Origin: Candidatus Manganitrophaceae bacterium
GTDB taxonomy: Bacteria > Nitrospirota > Nitrospiria > SBBL01 > Manganitrophaceae
Assembly (NCBI GenBank): GCA_016200325.1
Contig: JACQEZ010000011.1
Span: forward strand, 186,001 to 250,000
Reading direction: 5' to 3'
DNA: 64,000 nucleotides
Shown: positions 40,868 through 50,059 of the stretch, one piece after another
Position numbering within the stretch: the stretch's first letter is position 1
Layout of the letters: each line of letters begins with the position of its first letter
Made by a program: the position numbers and the translations under genes
The notes under the pieces: generated by a model
Databases searched by the model: none
What the model saw: the letters and a program-made list of their open reading frames with translations, nothing else
What the model was told of the DNA's origin: nothing

Positions 40868-42205
40868 ATGATGAATCGGAAAAATCTCTTTCAATCCAGT
40901 CGATGGCCGGTCCTCGCGGGCGGGATCCTCCTCACCTTTCTACTATTGATAAACGCCCAGGCCTTCTCCACATCCGATGAACAGACGGTTCAGCCGGGAA
41001 CGCCCGGAGCCTCTTTGACCACCGACCAACAGGTCACCCTGCTGGAAGGAGAGAGTGCGAAAGCGCCCCGATCACTCCCCCTCCGCAACCGGTTGGCATG
41101 GGCCTACATCCAGAAGGGAAGAGAGACCGGCGATGCGGCCTACTTCACCCGGGCCGAGCGCCTTCTTGAAAAGTCACTCGCAAAGGAAGCCTCCAACGGC
41201 GAAGCGCTCGGCCTGCGCGCCTGGGTCGCCCTCTTCAAGCATGAATTTAAAGAAGCGGCGATCTGGGCCGAAAAAGCCCACGCCGCGCAACCGAAGATCA
41301 GTTTCCATGACGGCGTCTTAAGCGACGCCTACCTGGAACTAGGCGACTATCCAAAGGCGATCGATCATGCCCAACAGATGCTCGACCTCAAGCCCGACCA
41401 AGGGGCGTTGAGCCGCGCCGCGCATCTTCGATCGCTGCACGGCGATCCGGAGGGGGCGATCGACCTTTGGGAGAAGGCGATCCGCTCCAGCTCGCTTCAC
41501 TCGGAAAATACCGCCTGGTGTCAGGTGGAACTGGGAGACGAATACTTCAACCTCGGAAAGGTGAAGAAGGCGGAAGGCGTTTATCAAGCGGCCCTCAAGC
41601 GCTTTCCAAACTATCATCGCGCGCTGGCCGGTCTCGGGCGGCTTCGCGCGACGGAGGACAAAAAACCGGAAGCGGCCCGGCTCTATCAGCAGGCGATCGA
41701 GGTGATCCCCTATCCCCATTACCTCTCCGCCCTCGGCGACCTTTATACCGAGATGGGAAAACCGGACGAGGCCCGCAAGCAATATGACCTCGTCGAGCAG
41801 ATGGCCCGACTCGATCAGATCAACCAGGTTCTCTACAACCGCGATCTCGCCCTCTTTTATGCCGACCATGATCGGAAGGTGGAAGAGGCGGTCCGAATCG
41901 CCGCGCGGGAGCTGGAGGTTCGGAAAGATGTTTACACCTATGACATCCTCGGCTGGACCTATTATAAAGACCGGCGCTACCCCGAGGCGGAGCAGGCGAT
42001 GAAGAAAGCGCTTCGGCTCGGCACGCGCGACCCCCGGATGCTCTTTCACGCCGGGATGATCGCCCGCGCGGTCGGAAAAGAAAAAGAAGCAAAACGGCTT
42101 TTAAACCAAGCGTTGTCGCTGAACCCGCACTTTCACCCTGTCTACGCGCAGCGCGCCCGCCAGGCGCTCGCCGCGCTCGGGCAGACGCAAGGAGGTCCGT
42201 CATGA
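40868..42205 (+). CDS. TPR repeat protein, exported or anchored
   Basis: A 445-residue protein with one N-terminal hydrophobic segment (WPVLAGGILLTFLLLINAQAFS) that is a signal or anchor. About eight to ten TPR units fill the rest, for example GEALGLRAWVALFKHEFKEAAIWAEKA and YTYDILGWTYYKDRRYPEAEQAMKKALRLG. It probably scaffolds partners in the periplasm. The ATG at 40868 has GGAGGGAG before it. Its stop overlaps the NicO start (ATGA at 42202-42205), so the two are coupled. Confidence 0.85.
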   Translation: MMNRKNLFQSSRWPVLAGGILLTFLLLINAQAFSTSDEQTVQPGTPGASLTTDQQVTLLEGESAKAPRSLPLRNRLAWAYIQKGRETGDAAYFTRAERLLEKSLAKEASNGEALGLRAWVALFKHEFKEAAIWAEKAHAAQPKISFHDGVLSDAYLELGDYPKAIDHAQQMLDLKPDQGALSRAAHLRSLHGDPEGAIDLWEKAIRSSSLHSENTAWCQVELGDEYFNLGKVKKAEGVYQAALKRFPNYHRALAGLGRLRATEDKKPEAARLYQQAIEVIPYPHYLSALGDLYTEMGKPDEARKQYDLVEQMARLDQINQVLYNRDLALFYADHDRKVEEAVRIAARELEVRKDVYTYDILGWTYYKDRRYPEAEQAMKKALRLGTRDPRMLFHAGMIARAVGKEKEAKRLLNQALSLNPHFHPVYAQRARQALAALGQTQGGPS

Positions 42206-43668
42206 TCCGACTTTTTTTGATTGCCCTTTTCTCCCTTCTTCTCTCAGTCGCAGAGGCGACCGCCCACCCGATGGGAAACTTCTCCATCAATCACTACTCC
42301 GGCCTGGAGGTCGGCCCGGAGGGGGTGGAGGTCCGCTATCTCCTCGACTTCGCCGAGATCCCGACCTTTCAGGAGATCCAGAAAATCGATCTCGATCAAA
42401 ACGGAGAGACCGATCCTGCCGAGCAAGCGGCCTATCTGACCGAGAAGGGAGGCGCCCTCGCATCGGGTCTGGCCTTAACGGTGGGAGGAGCGCCGCTGTC
42501 GCTGACCCCGGTCTCCTCCGAAATTGAATTCTCCCCCGGCGCCGGCGGCCTCCCGACGATGCGCCTCTCCCTGCGCTACCGGGCGCCCCTTCCTCCGGCC
42601 ATGACGGCCGATCGTCGATCGATCGCACTTTTTTATCGGGATGGCAACTATCCCGGCCGGGCCGGCTGGAAAGAGATGGCCGCCGCCGGGCGCGATGGGA
42701 TCTCCCTCGCCGGCTCCCCCCTTCCGACGCAGGGAGGCGAATTAAAGTCGTATCCGGAGAAAGAGATTCAAAGCCCTCCCCAGGTGGTAGAAACCCACTT
42801 CTCTATTTCTCTCGGGCCGACCCCCGATTCCGGTTCGACCCTCCCTCGGACCACCCCCTCGCCCGGGAGCCGGTTTCTTCGGAACGACCGATTCGCCGCC
42901 TTGATGACCAGATTGATGACCGGATGGATGACCGGCGCCGCCCCGACCGCTCCGATGCTCCTCTTCGCCCTCGCCGTCTCCTTCGGGCTCGGCGCGCTCC
43001 ACGCCCTCTCCCCCGGCCATGGGAAGACGATCGTCGCCGCCTACCTGGTCGGCGCCCGCGGCACCGCCAAACATGCGCTGCTCCTCGGGTCGATCGTCAC
43101 CGCCTCACACACGATCGGCGTCTTTCTCCTCGGGCTCGTCACCCTCTATCTCTCGAAATATATCGTCCCGGAACGGCTCTATCCCTGGCTCGGACTCCTC
43201 TCGGGGCTCGCGATCGTGATCATCGGCTTCTCCCTCTTCCGGCAGCGGTGGCAGGCGATGCGGCACGATCATCAGGACCTCCATCACTCCCACCACCACC
43301 CGCATCCGGTCGATCACCCTCACCGTCATGATCACGGCCATCGGCATGACCCTCATCCTGCCCCGACCCTCTCCGGCCTCTTGGGATTGGGGATCACCGG
43401 CGGGATCGTCCCCTGTCCGTCGGCGCTGGTCGTTCTGCTAAGTGCAATCGCCTTTCATCAGGTCGGATTCGGATTGATTCTAATCGTCGCCTTCAGCGCG
43501 GGGCTCGCCGCAACGTTGGTGGCGATCGGATTGTTGATGGTCTATTTGGGGGGGATGATGGGGCGGCTCGATCGGTTTGGGTCGCTCCGTGAGGTTCTGC
43601 CGGTCCTCTCCGCGGCGGGGGTCACCCTCCTCGGTGGGTTGATTGCGATCGGCGCCTGGATACAGTGA
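42202..43668 (+). CDS. NicO/RcnA-type nickel-cobalt transporter with exported N-terminal domain
   Basis: A 488-residue protein. A signal peptide and a periplasmic domain of about 220 residues (HPMGNFSINHYSGL...) precede a six-helix NicO domain with LHALSPGHGKTIVAAYLVG and GIVPCPSALVVLLSA, the family's metal-path motifs. Between helices lies an unusually long His-rich loop (about residues 350-390, over fifteen His), expected to bind nickel or cobalt. NicO proteins export or take up these metals. The large N-terminal domain is also seen in the HoxN-unrelated 'HupE/UreJ-like' fusion group, so an uptake or efflux direction stays open. Coupled to the TPR gene. Confidence 0.88.
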   Translation: MIRLFLIALFSLLLSVAEATAHPMGNFSINHYSGLEVGPEGVEVRYLLDFAEIPTFQEIQKIDLDQNGETDPAEQAAYLTEKGGALASGLALTVGGAPLSLTPVSSEIEFSPGAGGLPTMRLSLRYRAPLPPAMTADRRSIALFYRDGNYPGRAGWKEMAAAGRDGISLAGSPLPTQGGELKSYPEKEIQSPPQVVETHFSISLGPTPDSGSTLPRTTPSPGSRFLRNDRFAALMTRLMTGWMTGAAPTAPMLLFALAVSFGLGALHALSPGHGKTIVAAYLVGARGTAKHALLLGSIVTASHTIGVFLLGLVTLYLSKYIVPERLYPWLGLLSGLAIVIIGFSLFRQRWQAMRHDHQDLHHSHHHPHPVDHPHRHDHGHRHDPHPAPTLSGLLGLGITGGIVPCPSALVVLLSAIAFHQVGFGLILIVAFSAGLAATLVAIGLLMVYLGGMMGRLDRFGSLREVLPVLSAAGVTLLGGLIAIGAWIQ

Positions 43669-43698
43669 CGGTCCAAAATCATACAGCGGGATTCTGAC

Positions 43699-43725
43699 TT
43701 CCGGAAGAACCTCCAGATTCCGGAA
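43699..43725. promoter_or_regulatory. Tandem TTCCGGAA palindromes: candidate activator sites
   Basis: The palindrome TTCCGGAA occurs at 43699-43706 and 43718-43725, centres 19 bp apart, about 90-115 bp upstream of a -24/-12 element at 43813. This spacing fits enhancer sites for a sigma-54 activator, with half-sites unlike those at 27624. Confidence 0.5.
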
Positions 43726-43812
43726 GGGAAAAGAGGGCGCCCAGACCACTTTTCCGAAAGCATTCGGCCCAAAAGAGAGCCTTTTTTAGCAATGAACTCT
43801 TTTCCCGAACAG

Positions 43813-43828
43813 CGGCACACCGATTGCT
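43813..43828 (+). promoter_or_regulatory. Sigma-54 (-24/-12) promoter
   Basis: CGGCACACCGATTGCT matches the sigma-54 consensus everywhere except the first base, with GG and GC in exact register. Start near 43839, 44 bases before the zinc-ribbon gene. A dyad AAGTGT-C-ACACTT (43838-43850) covers the predicted start and may be a repressor site. Confidence 0.7.
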
Positions 43829-43882
43829 TAATACTAAAAGTGTCACACTTCACAACGAAATAAAAACAGAAGGAGAGATCAA

Positions 43883-44065
43883 ATGAATTGCAGAAAATGT
43901 GGCGGGCTGATGGTGGCAGAGAAGTTTTTATTCACCTCGATCGATTCACGGCCGTGGGATTACCTCGGCGCGCGGTGCCTCTGCTGCGGGCGAATCGAGG
44001 ATCCGGTGATCTTGGCGCACGAGATGCGGGCACGCTCTCGCGCATCCCGGAGGAGACGGGTCTAA
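43883..44065 (+). CDS. Small zinc-ribbon protein
   Basis: A 60-residue protein with two CxxC pairs (CRKCGGLM and CLCCGRI), which would hold one zinc, and a basic tail RSRASRRRRV. Such tiny treble-clef or ribbon proteins may bind nucleic acid or a partner. A strong AAGGAGAG site precedes the ATG. A sigma-54 promoter lies 44 bases or more upstream, so it is probably induced under a specific signal. I do not recognise its family. Confidence 0.8.
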   Translation: MNCRKCGGLMVAEKFLFTSIDSRPWDYLGARCLCCGRIEDPVILAHEMRARSRASRRRRV

Positions 44066-44184
44066 CGGAAGGGTCTCAATCCTGACCCATTTCGTCGAAA
44101 AGCGTCCATTTTCGGTTTGAGGGTGGAATCGATCCGCGGCAATTCAGTATAATGGGTCGACACTGAAACCTGCGGAGCCGCCCG

Positions 44185-45663
44185 ATGGACCCTTTTTTTT
44201 CGACCTCACTCGAGACCCGACTGGCGCGTCACCTCACCGAATCGCCTCAGCAGGCGGCCCGCATCCTCTTTCACTCCGTCGCCGCCGACGTTCCGGCCTA
44301 TCGCGATCTCTTAAAAAAAGAGGGAATCGATCCGGCGAACATTCAGACCGATGCCGATTTTAAAAAGCTTCCCCTCCTCACCAAACAGAACTACCTGCTC
44401 CCCTATCCGCTTCCCCAGCGCTGCCGCGGCGGAACGTTGCACGGCAATGAGATGATCGCCGTCTCGTCGGGCTCCACCGGCCAGCCGCTCTTCTGGCCCC
44501 GGTCCTTGCGGCATGAATTGGATGTCGCTTTTCGGTTTGAGCAGATTTTCCGGGATGCCTTCCAAGCCGACCGTCGTCCGACCCTCGCCGTGATCTGTTT
44601 TGCCCTCGGCACCTGGGTCGGCGGGTTCTACACCGCGGCGTGCTGCCGGTCTCTTACGCAGAAGGGCTACCCGATCACCCTCGTCACCCCCGGCAACAAC
44701 AAGAGTGAAATCTTCCGGGTGGTCGAGGCATTGGGTCCCCACTTTGAGCAGGTGGTCTTGGCCGGCTATCCGCCTTTCATCAAGGAAGTAATCGACCAAG
44801 GGGTCGCGCAAAAAAACGATTGGAAGCGGCATTCGGTCAAGCTGATTTTGGCGGGAGAGGTCTTCAGCGAGGAGTGGCGGAATCTCGTCTGCGAGCGGAT
44901 CGGATCGGACGATCCGATCCACGACACCGCCTCCCTCTACGGCACCGCCGACGCCGGGGTGCTCGGGAACGAGACGCCGGCCTCCATTGCGATCCGAAGG
45001 TTCTTCGCAAGCCATCCGGCGGCGGCGCGGGAATGTTTCGGCGAGTCCCGCCTCCCGACACTGGCGCAGTATGATCCGCTCAGCCGTTTTTTTGAGGTGA
45101 CCCCGGAAGGAACGCTGGTGGTCACCGCCGACGGCGGGGTACCGCTGATCCGCTACCATATCGCCGACCAAGGGGGACTCCTTTCGTATGAGGCGATGCG
45201 CACCTTTGTAAAGAAGCAGGGGGAAGATCCGATCGCCGAATTAGAGGCGCAGGCGCGGCATCTCCCCCATCCGCTTCCCTTCGTTTACCTCTTCGGTCGC
45301 GCCGATTTCACCGTCTCGTATTATGGCGCCAACATCTATCCTGAGAACGTCACGGTCGGGCTGGAACAGGCGCCGATCCAGCATTGGGTCACCGGGAAGT
45401 TCGTCCTCCAGGTCCGGGAGACCGAAAACCAAGACAAAGTCCTGAGCGTCGTCGTCGAACTCCTCCCCGGAATCAGCGAAGCAGAGGAGAAGCGGCAGGC
45501 GATCGGCCGATCGATCCGGCGGGAGCTGCTCCGGTTGAACAGCGAGTTTGCCAACTACGTCCCGACGGAGCGCCAAATGCCGGAGGTCAGCCTCGCCCCG
45601 GCAGGCGATCCCGCCTATTTCCCCGCCGGGGTCAAACACCGATATACACGGAGATCGCCTTAA
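44185..45663 (+). CDS. PaaK-like adenylate-forming CoA ligase/synthetase
   Basis: A 492-residue member of the phenylacetate-CoA ligase (PaaK/CapK) branch of adenylate-forming enzymes. The phosphate-binding loop is VSSGSTGQPLFWPR, DTASLYGTADAG is the A5-type motif, and the C-terminal lid has VYLFGRADFTVSYYGANIYPENV. It would activate a carboxylate as AMP ester and perhaps thioester. The next gene, 14 bases on, is a FAD reductase of the geranylgeranyl type, so the two may modify an isoprenoid or fatty acid. Substrate unassigned. Confidence 0.82.
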   Translation: MDPFFSTSLETRLARHLTESPQQAARILFHSVAADVPAYRDLLKKEGIDPANIQTDADFKKLPLLTKQNYLLPYPLPQRCRGGTLHGNEMIAVSSGSTGQPLFWPRSLRHELDVAFRFEQIFRDAFQADRRPTLAVICFALGTWVGGFYTAACCRSLTQKGYPITLVTPGNNKSEIFRVVEALGPHFEQVVLAGYPPFIKEVIDQGVAQKNDWKRHSVKLILAGEVFSEEWRNLVCERIGSDDPIHDTASLYGTADAGVLGNETPASIAIRRFFASHPAAARECFGESRLPTLAQYDPLSRFFEVTPEGTLVVTADGGVPLIRYHIADQGGLLSYEAMRTFVKKQGEDPIAELEAQARHLPHPLPFVYLFGRADFTVSYYGANIYPENVTVGLEQAPIQHWVTGKFVLQVRETENQDKVLSVVVELLPGISEAEEKRQAIGRSIRRELLRLNSEFANYVPTERQMPEVSLAPAGDPAYFPAGVKHRYTRRSP

Positions 45664-45677
45664 CCCCGAGTAGAGCG

Positions 45678-46883
45678 ATGCGCTATGACGTGATTGTGGT
45701 CGGCGGCGGTCCGGCCGGGAGCACGACGGCCCGGGAGTGCGCGGTGCGCGGCCTCTCGGTCCTGCTGCTCGACAAGGCCGCCTTCCCGCGCGACAAGCCG
45801 TGCGGCGGCGGGATCACCCTCCGCGCGGCGCGGCTTCTGCCGTTTGATCTTGCTCCGGTGACCGAGCGATCGATCTCCGGGCTCGATTTGACCTTTTCCC
45901 GGCGTGCCGGGTTTGCCCGCGATGCAGACCGCCCCCTCTTCCACCTGGTCCAACGAAGCCGGTTCGATCACTTCTTGGTCGAGCAGGCGGTGAAGTGCGG
46001 GGCGACCCTTCGAGAAGGGATGCCGCTCCGCAGCATGGAGCGGGACCGCGGAGGGATCGTCGTCCGCGCCGGCGGCGAAACATTCGAGGGGAGAACGCTG
46101 GTGGCAGCCGATGGGGCGAACGGAGAGACGGCCAAGCAGGCCGGGCTGACCCTGCCGCGGTGGCGCATTATTGCGATGGAAGGGAATATCACCCCGAACG
46201 GACCGTTCCCCGACCGTTGGCGGCGCCGGGGCGGCATCGATCTCGGCGGGGTCGCCGGAGGGTATCACTGGCTCTTCCCGAAGGGGGACCATCTCAATAT
46301 CGGGATCGGAGGGCTGCCGTCGGTCGGCTCAACGCTTCGCCGCCGGCTGGAAGCGGCGGTCCGTGCCTATGGATTCGATCCGGCGGCGCTCTGGGGGGTC
46401 CGGGCGGCGACGATCCCGATCCGCCGTCCAGACGCCCCGCTCGTCGAAGGCCATTTGCTCCTCGTCGGCGATGCCGCCGGCTTGGCCGATCTCCTGACCG
46501 GCGAGGGGATTTACGGCGCGATTTGGAGCGGACGGGCCGCGGCCCACCACCTCGCCGCTTATCTGGCCGGTGAGACGCCGACGCTTCAGGGGTATCGGGA
46601 AGAGATAGAGCGGGCGCTCCTACCGGAGCTTCAGATCGCATTCCAGATGTGGGCGTTCTTCCACTTCGCTCCCGTCGTTGCGGCGAACCTCCTCTGGCGT
46701 CGATCTGCGGGAAAGGTCTGCCGGCTCATCGGCTGGACCCGCTTCTGCCGGCTCATTCAAGGAGAGGACCGCTACATCGATCTCAAAAACGACTTCGGCC
46801 TCTTATGGAGGCCGGTCGATTGGGTCCTACGTCCATCGGTCTTTCCGTTCGTCTCGAAAATCTTGGAGCGATTTCAGCGGTAA
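45678..46883 (+). CDS. Geranylgeranyl reductase-family FAD oxidoreductase
   Basis: A 401-residue flavoprotein. The dinucleotide fold is YDVIVVGGGPAGSTTARECAVRG, then PRDKPCGGGI (the family's P-x-x-K-x-C-G-G), and LLVGDAAGLADLLTGEGIY for the second FAD site. These suit the geranylgeranyl reductase/electron-transfer group that saturates isoprenoid double bonds or acts on halogenated or hydroxylated substrates. The start is the ATG at 45678, 14 bases after the CoA-ligase-like gene, with which it forms an operon. Confidence 0.88.
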   Translation: MRYDVIVVGGGPAGSTTARECAVRGLSVLLLDKAAFPRDKPCGGGITLRAARLLPFDLAPVTERSISGLDLTFSRRAGFARDADRPLFHLVQRSRFDHFLVEQAVKCGATLREGMPLRSMERDRGGIVVRAGGETFEGRTLVAADGANGETAKQAGLTLPRWRIIAMEGNITPNGPFPDRWRRRGGIDLGGVAGGYHWLFPKGDHLNIGIGGLPSVGSTLRRRLEAAVRAYGFDPAALWGVRAATIPIRRPDAPLVEGHLLLVGDAAGLADLLTGEGIYGAIWSGRAAAHHLAAYLAGETPTLQGYREEIERALLPELQIAFQMWAFFHFAPVVAANLLWRRSAGKVCRLIGWTRFCRLIQGEDRYIDLKNDFGLLWRPVDWVLRPSVFPFVSKILERFQR

Positions 46884-46922
46884 GATGCGGGGGATCGCCT
46901 TTCGGAGCGGAAGGCGCTTCTC

Positions 46923-47990
46923 CTATTCGGCCCACTCCAGAGAAGCGGCTCCCGAAGAAACCTCAAAAGAAACCTGAGAGAGCACTTTTGCAACGAGCGG
47001 ACCCTTGCCGTCGACCCCGGCCTTCCGATACACTGAGCCGAGGTATTCCTTTACGGTGTATAATCCGAGTCCCAGCTGTTGGGCCATCTCTTTCATCTGC
47101 TTTCCGGCCACGGCCAGGGCGAGGATTTCCCGTTCGCGAGGGGAGAGCTGATGTTCCTGGGCAAAGGCGTTTAACGCCCCCGCCGGCAGGAGCTTCTCCT
47201 TCTTTGCCGTCCAGCAGACTTTAAAAAGGGGAAACCGTCCATATCCCGCCTGTGAGAGAACCAGCGAGTAGGTCCCGCTCCGTCCCTGGCTTTCGACCCG
47301 AAGCGGCTTCAACGGATCGAGCGCCAATCGCCCCAACCAAACCGGAAGGGTTTGACGAAGTTGGCCCGCGAAGGAAAGGTCCTGATTCAGCACGGTTTCG
47401 GCCCGGACGTCGGTCCAGAGAAGCGCCCCCTTCGCATCGACAAACAGGGTCGCTGTTTCGGCGATGGCGGCGCAGGCGATCAGCTCCAGATGAGGCGCCA
47501 GAAGATCGAGGATCTTTTTCTCCTCAGGAGAGAAATCGACTTCTCCCGAGCGGGTGAAGTAGGTGGCGAGATAGCCTTGCGGGGTCTTCGTATAACAGGC
47601 ATAAGAGAAGCGGATCTTGTACTTTTCCCAATAATCGAATTGATATTCCTGAAAATCATGCTTGGTGAGCAGGATCGACAACGTCGTCGGGACGTGAAAG
47701 GAATGGAACTGATTTTCGGCAATCCGATCAATGATCGGCTGTTTGAATTTCCAGAAGTAGCTGTTGTGCTCTTGAAGCGAGTCGACGCAGTTCAGATTGG
47801 TCAGGGTGAACGGCGACGGGATAATCTGGTGCGTCTTTGGATCGACCTTCATAAACGCCACCAGCCGGTCGTAGGGGACCACCCGTTGGACGGCGGCGAG
47901 AAATCCCTTCGGATCTTTCCACGGCGGCACCAGGCTCATCCACCGGATCAATCCGAGAAGGCCTTCCACCTTTCGATCATCGAGAAACAT
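46923..47990 (-). CDS. LuxR-family transcriptional regulator
   Basis: A 355-residue regulator with a C-terminal LuxR helix-turn-helix, LSPREREILALAVAGKQMKEMAQQLGLGLYTVKEYLGSVYRKAGV (about residues 280-325). The N-terminal 200 residues have a GAF- or PAS-like mix of strands and helices and a short hydrophobic run; the ligand is unknown. No receiver domain or autoinducer motif is evident. It converges with the FAD-reductase gene and its target is not clear. Confidence 0.85.
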   Translation of the reverse strand: MFLDDRKVEGLLGLIRWMSLVPPWKDPKGFLAAVQRVVPYDRLVAFMKVDPKTHQIIPSPFTLTNLNCVDSLQEHNSYFWKFKQPIIDRIAENQFHSFHVPTTLSILLTKHDFQEYQFDYWEKYKIRFSYACYTKTPQGYLATYFTRSGEVDFSPEEKKILDLLAPHLELIACAAIAETATLFVDAKGALLWTDVRAETVLNQDLSFAGQLRQTLPVWLGRLALDPLKPLRVESQGRSGTYSLVLSQAGYGRFPLFKVCWTAKKEKLLPAGALNAFAQEHQLSPREREILALAVAGKQMKEMAQQLGLGLYTVKEYLGSVYRKAGVDGKGPLVAKVLSQVSFEVSSGAASLEWAE

Positions 47991-48115
47991 TGGACCGACC
48001 CCGCTGCCCGTTGGAAAGGTCCACTATAGCATAAAATGAGCTCCAGGGAAAACCCCTGATGTCGCCTGTTTTCGTAAGGCCCTCCGAGAGAGTCATGATG
48101 CCTTTTTTTATCAGG

Positions 48116-49246
48116 TCATAGAAAGGCGACGGCGATCTCGTCGGCGAGAAGAAGCCCTTTGGACGTGAGTTGAACCCGGCCCTGCTCAATCCGCAGCAGC
48201 CCCTCCGCGATCAGCCGTTCGGCCGTCTTGCGAAGGGAGGGCCCTTCATTGAGATAGTCGACCGGAATCCCTTCAACCTTTCTCAGTCCGAAGATCACCC
48301 GGTCTTTGCTTAGCCCCTCCAAGGTCACCTTCTCGACCCGGTCGATCGGAAGGCGGCTCGATTCAATGGCATCGAGATACGTCTGGAGCGAGTCGGTGTT
48401 CGCCCGATGTTCTTGATCGAGGTAGGAGTGGGCGGAGAGGCCGATACCAAGGACCTCGCCCCGATCCCAATAAAAGAGGTTATGACGGGATTCAAAGCCG
48501 GGCCGCGCAAAGTTGGACACTTCATAATGTCGATAGCCCGCGGCGGCGAGATGCACACGGGCGGTTTGATATTGGACGATCGCCTCCTCCTCCGATGGAA
48601 GCGACAGAAGCCCCGCCTTCGCTTTTTTATAGAAGAGGCTCCCTTCTTCGATCGAAAGCGCGTAGAGGGAGAGATGCTCCGGGGCAAGGTCGACCGCCGC
48701 CTGCAACGTCTCCTCCCAGTCGGAGGGGGATTGATCGGGCAGGCCATAGATCAAATCGATCCCGATATTGGTGAAGCCTGCGGCACGGGCTGTCAGGAAA
48801 GCGGTGCGGGCCCGCTCCGCGGTATGATGACGGCCGAGGGCGTCGAGATGCGCGTCGGAGAACGACTGCACCCCCATCGACAGCCGGTTGATCCCCCCCT
48901 GCCGAAGCGGTCCCAGATTATCGGCATCGATTGTGGCGGGGTGGGCCTCAAGCGTTACCTCCGCCGAGGCCGCCACCGGAAGCCGCTCACGACAGAGGGC
49001 GATGAGGCCGGTGAGGAGCCCCGGCGCATAGAGGCTCGGCGTTCCCCCTCCCAGGTAGAGGCTGGTGATTGTTCTATTTTGCCAAAACGGTGCGCCGGCG
49101 CCGTTCGCATAGAGGTCGATCTCTTTTTGAAGCGCATCGGCATACCGCCCCGCGAGCCCTTCGCGGTATCCCTGGATATTAAAGGCGCAGAAGGCACAGC
49201 GGGCGAGGCAAAAAGGAAAGTCGATATAAAGACCGACCGGTGTCAT
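48116..49246 (-). CDS. hemW: Radical-SAM heme chaperone HemW
   Basis: A 376-residue radical-SAM protein. The cluster motif is CLARCAFCAF (C-x3-C-x2-C), followed by SLYLGGGTPSL and NRLSMGVQSF. The HNxxYW motif, ESRHNLFYWD, is diagnostic of HemW, which carries heme rather than acting in porphyrin oxidation as HemN does. The C-terminal winged-helix HemN domain is present. The ATG at 49246 has GGGAG ahead. It ends the pair with the DUF2064 gene, 4 bases apart. Confidence 0.88.
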   Translation of the reverse strand: MTPVGLYIDFPFCLARCAFCAFNIQGYREGLAGRYADALQKEIDLYANGAGAPFWQNRTITSLYLGGGTPSLYAPGLLTGLIALCRERLPVAASAEVTLEAHPATIDADNLGPLRQGGINRLSMGVQSFSDAHLDALGRHHTAERARTAFLTARAAGFTNIGIDLIYGLPDQSPSDWEETLQAAVDLAPEHLSLYALSIEEGSLFYKKAKAGLLSLPSEEEAIVQYQTARVHLAAAGYRHYEVSNFARPGFESRHNLFYWDRGEVLGIGLSAHSYLDQEHRANTDSLQTYLDAIESSRLPIDRVEKVTLEGLSKDRVIFGLRKVEGIPVDYLNEGPSLRKTAERLIAEGLLRIEQGRVQLTSKGLLLADEIAVAFL

Positions 49247-49250
49247 CGGT

Positions 49251-49958
49251 TCATCTCCCGGCCTTGTCATGGAAGCAGGAAAGCGTGCGAAGAAATTCGG
49301 AGGTCTCCTTTGGGACCGGCTTCCCCTGGCGGGCAAGCAGGTCAAGCTGCTCTTTCAGAAAGGTGAGATCGTTCGGACGGTCGATGTCATACCAGAAAGG
49401 AAGAAGATGGCAATCGAGCTTGGCTGCGTTGATCTTATGGAGGGTGGAGACCAACACCTGATCGCCCCCCCAGCCGATGCCGTCGAAAAGATCGGGAAGC
49501 GGCGGGCGGGCTCCGATCAGATAATAACCGCCGTCGAGGCTCGGCCCGATGACCACCGGGATCCGATCGAGCCGATCGAATGCCGCTTGGATGAAATCGG
49601 CCGGGAGGGTCGGTGCATCGGAGCCGATCAAAACGACCTTCCGAAACCGTTGACCAAAGCCCCAGGCAAGGGCGTTTTTCATCCGCTCCCCCAAATTCTC
49701 CCCCTGCTGTCGGACCAATGAAAGAGGGCGCTCCCGACTACAACGGACAAAAAAAGGATGGTCGACCTCCGGGGCGCAGGCAAGGGCCCGCTCTTGGCGG
49801 AGTGAATCGGTCAGATGGAGCGTATCGCGCAGGAGCGCGGTCTGTAAACCGGATCGCTCTTCCACCGTTAAAATCGGCTGAAGGCGGGTCTTGACCGCGC
49901 CGGGATCGGGGGCCTTGGCAAAAATAATCACGATCCCCTCTTTCTCCGTCCGAATCAT
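49251..49958 (-). CDS. DUF2064/TIGR04282-type glycosyltransferase-like protein
   Basis: A 235-residue protein of the GT-A-like DUF2064 group: IIFAKAPDPGAVKTRLQ at the N-terminus, QQGENLGERM, LIGSDAPTLPADFI with the metal-binding DxP, and GPSLDGGYYLIGA. The family includes proteins annotated in arsenosugar biosynthesis, but a general nucleotide-sugar role is as likely. The ATG at 49958 has AGGGAC ahead. It is the first gene of a pair with hemW. Confidence 0.85.
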   Translation of the reverse strand: MIRTEKEGIVIIFAKAPDPGAVKTRLQPILTVEERSGLQTALLRDTLHLTDSLRQERALACAPEVDHPFFVRCSRERPLSLVRQQGENLGERMKNALAWGFGQRFRKVVLIGSDAPTLPADFIQAAFDRLDRIPVVIGPSLDGGYYLIGARPPLPDLFDGIGWGGDQVLVSTLHKINAAKLDCHLLPFWYDIDRPNDLTFLKEQLDLLARQGKPVPKETSEFLRTLSCFHDKAGR

Positions 49959-50023
49959 CAAAGTCCCTCTCGGTCGAGGATTAACATGATTCGGGACCGG
50001 TGTCAACGAACCGGCCTTTTCCA

Positions 50024-50052
50024 TTGAATTTACAAGGAAAAGATGATATACC
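50024..50052 (+). promoter_or_regulatory. Promoter for the penicillin-binding protein gene
   Basis: TTGAAT (50024-50029) and TATACC (50047-50052), 17 bases apart, would start transcription at about 50059, one base before the ATG at 50060. No ribosome-binding site is present, so the message looks leaderless. Confidence 0.5.
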
Positions 50053-50059
50053 TTTTTGA

